A stretch of 7,167 nucleotides of DNA from an uncultured Eubacteriales bacterium (GTDB taxonomy: Bacteria; Bacillota; Clostridia; Christensenellales; UBA1242). The notes under the pieces are model-generated. The model searched no databases and was not told where the DNA came from. It worked only from the letters and a program-made list of their open reading frames with translations. The translations under genes and the position numbers were made by a program. Positions 1 through 5,646 of the stretch are shown piece by piece; position 1 is the first letter of the stretch, and every line of letters starts with the position of its first letter. Where the stretch lies: assembly GCA_905187655.1 (NCBI GenBank), contig CAJJIV010000051.1, positions 1-7,167 of the forward strand, written 5' to 3'.

Positions 1-1
1 T

Positions 2-883
2 GATGCGATCGGTTCTGCATTTGCATTTTACTTTTTTTTAAAAGACAAAAACAAAAATGTTGATGTATTTTGCAAAACAACAATTCCAAGTCAGTTAAAA
101 TTTCTTAATATAGAAGGATTTTTAAATAAGAAAACAGCAACAGGGGCTTATGATTTGGCAATTTGTGTAGATTGTAATACGCTTGAAATGACCAACATAT
201 ATATGCAAGACTTTTTAAAATGTAAAAATTCAATTTCTGTTGATCATCATCCAAACAACCCTGGGTTTGCACAAATAAACATAGTAGAACCATCGTTGTC
301 TTCTACGTGTGAACTTGTAGCTAAGTTGCTATATGAAACAAAATCTAAAATCACTAACAGAATGGCGGAACTTTTATTAACAGGAATAATAACAGATAGC
401 GGTGGATTTAAATTTTCTTGTACGTCTAAAGACACTATGAACATTGTTTGTAAATTGCTAAATGGAAGCAATGTTGAAATTAGTAACATTATGAGCAATA
501 TATTTGAATCGGAAAATGATGAATATCTTGCATTTTATAAAGAGGCAATAAATAATACTGAATTAATAAATAATGGCAAGGTGGCTATTATTTCAATAAA
601 AAATTCATTTTTTAAAAAGACCGGTATTGACCCCAATAGTGCAAAGAATTTAACTAGAATAGGAACTGAATTGAAATCTGTTTTAGTGACTGCATTAATT
701 ACTGAAGTTGAGCCAGGAATATGTAAGGTATCTTTCCGATCAAGACTTGGTTACGATTGTTCTAAATGTGCTAGCGTATTTGGTGGTGGCGGTCACAAAC
801 AGGCTTCGGGTTGTAAAATTTATGGTGACTTTTTTACAACAAAAGAGCGAGTAATTAAAAGTATTACGGATGGTCTTTTATGA
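2..883 (+). CDS. nrnA: NrnA-like DHH/DHHA1 phosphoesterase (oligoribonuclease / pAp phosphatase), 5' partial
   Basis: The frame is open from the window edge, so about 20-25 N-terminal residues are missing; 293 codons are visible against roughly 310-320 for the family. The first visible residues, DAIGS, are the end of DHH motif I. Then come motif II (VDCNT, near residue 57), the family-defining DHH in SVDHHPNN (residues 81-83), and motif IV (TGIITDSGGF). Near the C terminus the DHHA1 substrate-binding signature GGGGHKQASG starts at residue 261. The conserved Asp and His residues of the DHH motifs bind the catalytic metal ions, Mn2+ in characterised members. NrnA proteins are cytoplasmic; they degrade short oligoribonucleotides to mononucleotides and dephosphorylate 3'-phosphoadenosine 5'-phosphate. 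The stop overlaps the truB start (ATGA), which fits the common Firmicute order rbfA-nrnA-truB. The missing start lies outside the window; a TTG at 155 is not the start, because conserved motifs lie upstream of it. Confidence 0.9.
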   Translation, partial: DAIGSAFAFYFFLKDKNKNVDVFCKTTIPSQLKFLNIEGFLNKKTATGAYDLAICVDCNTLEMTNIYMQDFLKCKNSISVDHHPNNPGFAQINIVEPSLSSTCELVAKLLYETKSKITNRMAELLLTGIITDSGGFKFSCTSKDTMNIVCKLLNGSNVEISNIMSNIFESENDEYLAFYKEAINNTELINNGKVAIISIKNSFFKKTGIDPNSAKNLTRIGTELKSVLVTALITEVEPGICKVSFRSRLGYDCSKCASVFGGGGHKQASGCKIYGDFFTTKERVIKSITDGLL

Positions 884-1758
884 TAGGTTTTGTTAATTGC
901 TATAAACCTAAAGGAGTTACATCTTTTTCTGTTGTATCTAAAATTAAAAGAATATATCAGACAAAAAAAGTTGGACATCTTGGAACGTTAGACCCTATGG
1001 CAGAAGGTGTGTTGCCAATAGCCATTGGCAAGGCAACTAAGCTTTTTGATTATTTTTTAACTAAAGATAAGTGGTATAATGCGGAATTTAGTGCTGGCTA
1101 TTTAACAAACACTCAAGATGCAGATGGCGAAATAATTGCCAAAGATGACAGAGTTCCTAAAATAGAAGAAGTTAAGAAAACATTGCCTAATTTTATTGGA
1201 AAAATTGAACAAATTCCGCCAAAATTTTCAGCAAAAAAAATTAACGGAGAAAGGGCTTATAACCTTGCAAGACAAGGAAAAGAATTTGACCTTGTGCCAA
1301 ATAAGGTCGAAATTTATACCATTTTGGCTTCTTATGGGTCGGTTGATAGTTTGTTTAAGTTCAAAATTCACTGCTCTGCAGGTACATATATTAGAACACT
1401 TGGGGTAGATATTTTTAATAAAATTGGATACCAAGCAACCATGACGAAATTAGTGCGTGAAGCGTCTGGGCCTTTTAAAATTAACGAAGCTTTAACGCTA
1501 GAAGAAATTGAAATGGATCCTGCACAAGCGCTTAATTCAATTGATAAATATTTGCCAGATTTTATTAACATTGAAGTTGATAATTTGCTAACACAAAAAT
1601 TATTAAATGGACAAGCAGTAGAGTTCTGTGATGTTAAAAAAGGTGGTAAATATTTAGTCAAAAATAATAATGCAATTTTAGGTTTAGCAGAGCCAATTGA
1701 AAACAATATACTCAAACTTAAAATTAATTTATTCACTAAGGAGGAAGTAAATGATTGA
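880..1758 (+). CDS. truB: tRNA pseudouridine(55) synthase TruB
   Basis: The 292-residue product isomerises U55 in the T-psi-C loop of tRNAs. It carries the N-terminal KPKGVTSF motif (residues 9-16) and GHLGTLDPMAEGVL with the catalytic aspartate at Asp38. A conserved tyrosine segment (KWYNAEF, near residue 66) is followed by TQDADGE. The QIPPKFSAKK motif lies at 111-120 and GTYIRTL at 168-174. A short C-terminal TruB_C-type domain includes GGKYLVKNNNAILGLAE. Length and motif order match the family, and no essential residue appears missing. The start ATG overlaps the nrnA stop as ATGA, with no clear Shine-Dalgarno sequence just upstream, so translation is probably coupled to nrnA. The 3' end overlaps the next gene by eight bases. 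In many Firmicutes truB is followed by ribF; here an endonuclease IV-like gene follows instead. Confidence 0.97.
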   Translation: MIGFVNCYKPKGVTSFSVVSKIKRIYQTKKVGHLGTLDPMAEGVLPIAIGKATKLFDYFLTKDKWYNAEFSAGYLTNTQDADGEIIAKDDRVPKIEEVKKTLPNFIGKIEQIPPKFSAKKINGERAYNLARQGKEFDLVPNKVEIYTILASYGSVDSLFKFKIHCSAGTYIRTLGVDIFNKIGYQATMTKLVREASGPFKINEALTLEEIEMDPAQALNSIDKYLPDFINIEVDNLLTQKLLNGQAVEFCDVKKGGKYLVKNNNAILGLAEPIENNILKLKINLFTKEEVND

Positions 1759-2602
1759 TTTTGGACCAGCAGGTATGAGCAATGATGCATGTATGCAAAA
1801 ATTGACACTTGAAGAATATCTAGATAATATCACTAGTTTAGGTTTAACAAGTTACGAATATCCATTAACATATGGAACAAATATTAGTGATAATAGCGCA
1901 AAAAAAATTGGTGAATTATTTGCTAATAAAAAAATAAAAGCATCGGTGCATGCTCCTTACTATATAAATTTTTCGTCAAGCGAACCAGAAAAAATTGAAG
2001 CATCTATAAATTATTTGTTATCTTCTATAAGAAAGGCAAAATTAATGGGCGCAGACAGAGTCGTTTTTCATCCTGGTAGTTTAACAAAACAAACAAGAGA
2101 AGTTGCATTAAATAATTGTATAAACAATTTAAAATTGTTTTTAGAACGACTTGAAAAGGATGAAGACTTAAAAGGAATATATGTTTGTCCAGAAACTATG
2201 GGAAAGCATGGTCAAATTGGCTCCTGGAGAGAAGTACTTTTAATGTGCAAATTAAGTGATAGATTTATTCCTACCATAGACTTTGGGCATATAAATGCTT
2301 TCACAGGAGGAACTCTTAATACAAAAGAAAAGTTCACTGAAATTATTAATGCATTTGTTGAATGTGGGAAAACAGCAATACATATTCATTTTAGCCAAAT
2401 TGAATATGGAGAGAAAGGTGAACTTAAACACTTAACTTTTCAAGATGGAAGTAAGTTTGGGCCAAGTTACATTAATTTTTTAGATGGAATTAAGCCGTTT
2501 AAAGATACTGTTGATATACGTGTAATTAGTGAATCGGCAGGAACACAAGAAAAAGATTCAAAAATTATGTTAGATTATTACAAAAAAGGGTTTTCAAAAT
2601 AA
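1751..2602 (+). CDS. nfo: Endonuclease IV-like TIM-barrel protein (AP endonuclease family 2)
   Basis: The 283-residue product looks like the endonuclease IV / xylose-isomerase-like TIM barrel, which cuts DNA 5' to abasic sites using a trinuclear zinc centre. Putative metal ligands appear in the expected order: His67 in SVHAPYYIN, His107 in VVFHPGS, Glu148 in CPETMGK, Asp177 and His180 in TIDFGHINA, His211 or His213 in IHIHFS, His227 in LKHL, and Glu261 in ISES. The Asp-x-His of classical Nfo (DRH in E. coli) is LKH here, so one ligand may be replaced. The N terminus (FGPAG) and the HIHFSQIEYGEKGE block resemble a divergent endonuclease IV branch found in archaea and some Firmicutes. AP endonuclease activity is therefore inferred; a sugar isomerase-like role is not excluded. 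The start is fixed by an AAGGAGG ribosome site at 1738-1744, six bases before the ATG, and overlaps the truB end by 8 bp, so the two are probably co-transcribed. Confidence 0.82.
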   Translation: MIDFGPAGMSNDACMQKLTLEEYLDNITSLGLTSYEYPLTYGTNISDNSAKKIGELFANKKIKASVHAPYYINFSSSEPEKIEASINYLLSSIRKAKLMGADRVVFHPGSLTKQTREVALNNCINNLKLFLERLEKDEDLKGIYVCPETMGKHGQIGSWREVLLMCKLSDRFIPTIDFGHINAFTGGTLNTKEKFTEIINAFVECGKTAIHIHFSQIEYGEKGELKHLTFQDGSKFGPSYINFLDGIKPFKDTVDIRVISESAGTQEKDSKIMLDYYKKGFSK

Positions 2603-2622
2603 TATTAATGTGTTATTATAAT
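2591..2622 (+). promoter_or_regulatory. Possible sigma-A promoter for efp
   Basis: A perfect -10 hexamer TATAAT lies at 2617-2622, 27 bases before the efp start codon. Upstream, TTCAAA at 2593-2598 matches the -35 consensus at four of six positions with an 18-bp spacer. The DNA is AT-rich, so a chance match is quite possible. The position is sensible: the intergenic gap between the nfo-like gene and efp is the first real gap after three overlapping genes. Confidence 0.35.
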
Positions 2623-2648
2623 AGACAGGAAAAAACAGGAGGAAAATA

Positions 2649-3206
2649 ATGATTACAGCAGGTGAATTCAGAAAGGGTGTAACATTCGAGTTAGATGGAA
2701 AGGTTTATGTTGTAGTAGATTTTTTGCATGTAAAACCAGGTAAAGGTTCTGCATTTGTTAGAACAAAAATAAAAAATGTTGTAACAGGTCAAGTTATTGA
2801 AAAAACTTTTAACCCAACTGAAAGATTTGAAAAGGCACACATTGAAAGAAAAGATATGATGTATCTTTATGAAGACAGTGGTTTGTATTACTTTATGGAT
2901 AACAATACCTACGAACAGATTCCACTTAACAAAAGTCAAGTAGAAGATGCTCTTAATTATATTACTGAAAATATGTCTTGCACCATTCAATTTTATAAAG
3001 GTGAAGCATTTTCAGTTGAACCACCACTATTTGTTGAATTAAAAATAGTTGAATGTGAACCAGGTATTCAAGGTGATACATCTAAGGCAGGATACAAACC
3101 AGCTACGCTTGAAACTGGCCTTGTATTGCAAGTTCCATTGTTCGTTAATAATGGCGAAACAATAAGAGTAGACACCAGAACAGGCTCTTATATGGAAAGA
3201 GTTTAA
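2649..3206 (+). CDS. efp: Translation elongation factor P
   Basis: The 185-residue product is the normal length for EF-P, which binds between the P and E sites of stalled ribosomes and promotes peptide-bond formation on polyproline stretches. Domain I is the N-terminal KOW-like domain, with the tip loop HVKPGKGSAFVR. Lys32 in PGKG is the residue that is post-translationally modified in many bacteria. Domain II, an OB fold, spans about residues 63-127. Domain III ends with the EF-P signature region, ETGLVLQVPLFVNNGETIRVDTRTG in split form at roughly residues 155-180, and the usual end SYMERV. The start is supported by AGGAGG at 2637-2642, six bases before the ATG. The gene ends in a strong terminator and lies directly upstream of the spoIIIA operon, a neighbourhood seen in many spore-forming Firmicutes. 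Confidence 0.98.
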   Translation: MITAGEFRKGVTFELDGKVYVVVDFLHVKPGKGSAFVRTKIKNVVTGQVIEKTFNPTERFEKAHIERKDMMYLYEDSGLYYFMDNNTYEQIPLNKSQVEDALNYITENMSCTIQFYKGEAFSVEPPLFVELKIVECEPGIQGDTSKAGYKPATLETGLVLQVPLFVNNGETIRVDTRTGSYMERV

Positions 3207-3223
3207 AAACTAAATTATAGTTT

Positions 3224-3255
3224 AAAATGTCGGTTTTTTAGCCGACATTTTTTTT
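3224..3255 (+). terminator. Rho-independent terminator after efp
   Basis: A perfect 10-bp inverted repeat (AAAATGTCGG at 3224-3233 and CCGACATTTT at 3242-3251) encloses an 8-base loop. The T run spans 3248-3255, so the right arm passes directly into the U tract. It begins 17 bases after the efp stop codon and separates the vegetative genes from the spoIIIA operon. This implies that spoIIIA has its own promoter within 3256-3302. Confidence 0.93.
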
Positions 3256-3316
3256 ATGCTTAAATTGTTATAGGCAGAAAAAATTTTAAGTAAATATATA
3301 GCAAAGGAGTAAATTT

Positions 3317-4228
3317 ATGCTAAAAGATATTATTCCGTCTGAGTTATATAATTGCCTATTAAATAATTGCAATACTAAAGATATTATGGAAATAAGGATT
3401 AGGCAAAATAAGCCTATTTGTGTTTGTTTAAATGGAAATTATAGTACATTAACATTGCAGAATGGCAAAGAATTATATGCCGACAAAAAACTTATTGATT
3501 ATATAATTTTGCGTGCAACTGATAGTTCTCTTTATTGTTATAATGACCAATTAAGACAATTTTATTTAACTTGCAGTGGTGGAATAAGAATTGGTATTTG
3601 TGGAGAAGTGGTAACAGAAAACGATAAAATAGCCACAGTTAAAAATATTTATTCTTTAACAATAAGAATTCCGCATGAAATTATTGGGTGTTCTAACAAT
3701 ATTCTAAATTATATTTATAACATGGGGAGAGTAAAAAACACTCTAATAATTTCTCCACCGGGAATGGGTAAAACTACCTTGCTTAGAGATCTTTCAAGAA
3801 GTATATGTTCTTGTGAAAAAATTATAAATGGATTGGTTATTGATGAACGCCAAGAATTGGCTGGTTATTGTGGTAGGGAAGAAAATTTAAATGTAGGAAA
3901 TTATGCCGATGTTATTACAAAATCATCAAAACCAATTGGAATAATTGAAGGTGTTAGATCAATTAGACCAGATGTAATTTTTACCGATGAATTGAGAGAT
4001 GAGCAAGATGCAAATGCCGTGTTATATGCTATGGCTTCTGGGGTTTCGGTAATTGCAACTGTGCATGGTGATTCTTTAAATTCTTTAACAAATAAGATGT
4101 TTATAAGACAGTTATTAAATAGTAGGCAAATTGAAAATTATATATTTTTATCAAATCGAAATGGAGTAGGAACAATTGATGCGATTTATAATAAAAATTT
4201 AAAACCAGTTTGGGGAGATAATGTATGA
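3317..4228 (+). CDS. spoIIIAA: Stage III sporulation protein AA (SpoIIIAA), secretion-type ATPase
   Basis: The 303-residue cytoplasmic ATPase belongs to the VirB11/GspE-like secretion ATPases and is thought to power the SpoIIIA-SpoIIQ channel from the mother cell during engulfment. The Walker A motif SPPGMGKTTLLRD is at about residues 146-158, with Lys152. The Walker B-like segment RPDVIFTDELRDEQDA has Asp224 and Glu225. A conserved ATVHG segment follows near 247-251. The N-terminal part (EIRIRQNKPICV, then GGIRIGICGEVV) is typical of SpoIIIAA. The glycine that often follows the Walker B DEI/DEL is arginine here, a minor variation. The start has AAAGGAG at 3303-3309, seven bases before the ATG. 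In studied spore formers the operon is driven by sigma-E; I could not identify a convincing sigma-E promoter in the short upstream gap. Confidence 0.95.
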   Translation: MLKDIIPSELYNCLLNNCNTKDIMEIRIRQNKPICVCLNGNYSTLTLQNGKELYADKKLIDYIILRATDSSLYCYNDQLRQFYLTCSGGIRIGICGEVVTENDKIATVKNIYSLTIRIPHEIIGCSNNILNYIYNMGRVKNTLIISPPGMGKTTLLRDLSRSICSCEKIINGLVIDERQELAGYCGREENLNVGNYADVITKSSKPIGIIEGVRSIRPDVIFTDELRDEQDANAVLYAMASGVSVIATVHGDSLNSLTNKMFIRQLLNSRQIENYIFLSNRNGVGTIDAIYNKNLKPVWGDNV

Positions 4229-4698
4229 AGTATTTAGTTTGTGGTGGAATTTTAATTGGTTTTACTTATATTGGTATGTGTATAAGAAGTCAACTTACGG
4301 CAAAACATCAGTTTTTAAATCAACTTTGTCAATTTATTGAAGATTTTTTAATTAATGTAACTTATACAAAAATGCCATTAGAAGAATATATAAAAAGCAA
4401 AGATTGTACTAGTGGCTTTAATAAGTTTTTACTTAATTACTATAATTATAGAACGAATAAAACAGACATAAAGCCAATTATTAAAAATTTTTCAGAAGCA
4501 GAAGCAAATCAAGTTTTTGAATTTTTGGACAAGATTGGTGCGACTGATTCTAGCGGACAGATTGAAATACTATCTAATTATAAAATTATTTTTGCCAATC
4601 TTTTAAATAGTAGTGGTGAAAAGAAACAAAAGTATGGGTCGCTTGCAATTAAAATGTCGGTACTAATTGGTTTGTTGGTTGTGCTTTTATGTGTATAA
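4225..4698 (+). CDS. spoIIIAB: Stage III sporulation protein AB (SpoIIIAB)
   Basis: The 157-residue protein has the SpoIIIAB layout: an N-terminal membrane helix (about residues 3-18), a soluble central alpha-helical region with QLCQFIEDFLINVTYTKMPLEE split across it, and a C-terminal membrane helix (about 141-157). The family is related to the type II secretion inner-membrane platform (GspF-like) and is a mother-cell membrane component of the SpoIIIA-SpoIIQ complex. Known members are about 170 residues, so it is slightly short but complete. Its ATG overlaps the spoIIIAA stop (ATGA at 4225-4228), indicating translational coupling. Sequence identity within the family is low, so the call leans on topology and on its place between spoIIIAA and spoIIIAC. 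Confidence 0.9.
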   Translation: MKYLVCGGILIGFTYIGMCIRSQLTAKHQFLNQLCQFIEDFLINVTYTKMPLEEYIKSKDCTSGFNKFLLNYYNYRTNKTDIKPIIKNFSEAEANQVFEFLDKIGATDSSGQIEILSNYKIIFANLLNSSGEKKQKYGSLAIKMSVLIGLLVVLLCV

Positions 4699-4707
4699 GG
4701 AGATTGT

Positions 4708-4902
4708 ATGGGGGTAGATATTTTATTCAAAATAGCGGGAGTTGGTTTATTAACGGCAGTTATTAATCAAATTTTAACCCAGGCAGGAAAAAATGAAATT
4801 GCAACATTATCTACTCTTGCTGGCGTTGTGATTGTTCTTGTTATGATAGTGGACATGGTGGCAAGTTTATTTGGGACAATAAGAAATTTATTTGGTTTAT
4901 AA
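4708..4902 (+). CDS. spoIIIAC: Stage III sporulation protein AC (SpoIIIAC)
   Basis: The small hydrophobic protein of 64 residues has the usual length for SpoIIIAC. Two membrane helices are visible (about residues 5-24 and 36-57), linked by the polar segment TQAGKNEIA, a well-conserved family feature. It is an inner-membrane component of the mother-cell half of the feeding-tube channel. The ribosome binding site AAGGAG at 4697-4702 overlaps the spoIIIAB stop codon and sits five bases before the ATG. Position and spacing match the standard spoIIIA operon. Confidence 0.95.
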   Translation: MGVDILFKIAGVGLLTAVINQILTQAGKNEIATLSTLAGVVIVLVMIVDMVASLFGTIRNLFGL

Positions 4903-4905
4903 ATT

Positions 4906-5289
4906 ATGGTTGTAAAAATTATTGGAATTGCGTTAATAGGTACAATTTTATGCATCATTACAAAAAGTGTTAAACCAGACTTTGTTGTTTTTATTGTAAT
5001 TGCTACTTCGGTGTTAATTTTAATAAGTATATTTGATGAGTTTGCTCTACTTATTAATACAAGTAAAACCTATTTAGCGGTACTGGACTATGGTGGAATA
5101 AATATATTGCAAACCATATTTAAAGTGCTTGGCGTTAGTTATGTTATTGAGTTTGCATCAGATATTGCAGAGGAAAGTGGGTTTTCTTCTATAGCAAATA
5201 AGGTTGTTTTTGCTGGAAAAATAATAGTTGCAACTATGTGTTTACCATATGTTCTTAATTTGTTTGAAATGGTATTAAATTTGATATGA
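4906..5289 (+). CDS. spoIIIAD: Stage III sporulation protein AD (SpoIIIAD)
   Basis: The 127-residue membrane protein has about four hydrophobic segments (near residues 4-20, 27-44, 66-80 and 103-125). Its most characteristic region is YVIEFASDIAEESGFSSIA, centred near residue 88, which is strongly conserved in SpoIIIAD. The length is normal and the gene is intact. It begins three bases after the spoIIIAC stop, with no strong Shine-Dalgarno sequence, so it probably relies on coupling to spoIIIAC. Its stop (TGA at 5287-5289) overlaps the ATG of the next gene. It is the last complete gene before the breakpoint. Confidence 0.95.
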   Translation: MVVKIIGIALIGTILCIITKSVKPDFVVFIVIATSVLILISIFDEFALLINTSKTYLAVLDYGGINILQTIFKVLGVSYVIEFASDIAEESGFSSIANKVVFAGKIIVATMCLPYVLNLFEMVLNLI

Positions 5290-5339
5290 AAAAAATGTTT
5301 TGTATAATAATTTTATTGCTATATTTGCTTTTGAAATAG
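5286..5339 (+). pseudogene. spoIIIAE: 5' fragment of spoIIIAE, cut off at the junction
   Basis: An ATG overlaps the spoIIIAD stop (ATGA at 5286-5289) exactly where spoIIIAE should start. It gives MKKMFCIIILLLYLLLK and then TAG. This is a basic start followed by a leucine/isoleucine-rich core, as expected for the SpoIIIAE signal peptide. SpoIIIAE is normally about 400 residues with several membrane helices, and none of that follows. spoIIIAF, AG and AH are also absent. The stop codon is probably in or at the edge of foreign sequence, so the gene is not necessarily broken in the source organism. AT-rich DNA easily encodes such residues by chance, so identification depends mostly on operon position. 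Confidence 0.6.
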
Positions 5340-5350
5340 TAAATACTTTT
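5325..5350. other. Junction between Clostridia-like and Bacteroidota-like DNA
   Basis: To the left is AT-rich DNA with an ordered spoIIIA operon. To the right the base composition, codon choice and gene content change to those of a Bacteroidota genome. The breakpoint lies within or just after the first codons of spoIIIAE. I see no transposase, integrase, terminal inverted repeat or target-site duplication at the change. The exact base cannot be fixed by eye, because Bacteroidota intergenic DNA is also AT-rich. The most likely cause is an assembly chimera. Confidence 0.75.
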
Positions 5351-5396
5351 AACCGAAACCGAATGAAAGAACCCTGGAATGACACCTGTATTTTCC

Positions 5397-5428
5397 CGGA
5401 TGGACCCTTTCGGCCGTTCGGTCCTCCG
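5397..5428. repeat. Imperfect hairpin in the leader
   Basis: CGGA-T-GGACC (5397-5406) pairs with GGTCC-TCCG (5420-5428), giving nine base pairs with one bulged T and a 13-base loop that contains CGGCCG. No T tract follows on the + strand, so it is not a standard intrinsic terminator. It could be the 3' end of an upstream transcription unit or an RNA structure in the leader. Confidence 0.4.
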
Positions 5429-5572
5429 TGCGGATATTACTATCGTATAAACCTATAATTATCAACCACCTAAAAAACTGCGCCTATGATTGAATGAAAC
5501 GGATCGGACCTAAATGTGACACTTCTCTGAAATTCTAAATTCCGCAAATCCTTATGGGATAAAATCGAACTT

Positions 5573-5595
5573 GTACGGAACCGCCGGTACGGAAC
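5573..5595. repeat. 9-bp direct repeat GTACGGAAC upstream of the SusC-family gene
   Basis: GTACGGAAC occurs at 5573-5581 and again at 5587-5595, with a 14-base period. The repeat lies 52-74 bases before the start codon. A short tandem motif here could be a regulator binding site, but it may be chance. Confidence 0.45.
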
Positions 5596-5646
5596 GACGT
5601 GCCGCACGGGCTGCACAAACTTTTATTAAGTAATAAATGAGGAAAT

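Larger units (their letters stand above)
5340..5646. other. Non-coding leader upstream of the SusC-family gene
   Basis: About 300 bases of intermediate composition (roughly 45% GC in places) hold no convincing gene. They contain a hairpin at 5397-5428 and a 9-bp direct repeat at 5573-5595. An 11-bp palindrome, CGTGCCGCACG, lies at 5598-5608, and an AT-rich stretch at 5619-5640 precedes the start codon, as is common before Bacteroidota genes. A weak match to the Bacteroidota promoter (-33 TTTG, -7 TAnnTTTG) is ATTG at 5489-5492 and TAAATGTG at 5511-5518, each with one mismatch and an 18-base spacer. Confidence 0.6.

Noticed and set aside
155..157. TTG at 155 as the start of the DHH phosphoesterase.
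   Set aside because: The same frame is open to the window edge and encodes the DHH motif I end (DAIGS) upstream, so the gene is cut by the window and does not begin at the TTG.
1368..1808. A 146-codon open frame on the - strand across the truB end and the nfo start.
   Set aside because: It lies entirely opposite conserved TruB and endonuclease IV-like coding sequence and has no recognisable domain or ribosome site.
3256..3302. A sigma-E or sigma-A promoter for spoIIIAA (TTGTTA at 3265-3270, TATATA at 3295-3300).
   Set aside because: The spacing is 24 bases, the second hexamer nearly touches the ribosome site, and no CATACA-like -10 is present. The match is no better than chance in such AT-rich DNA.
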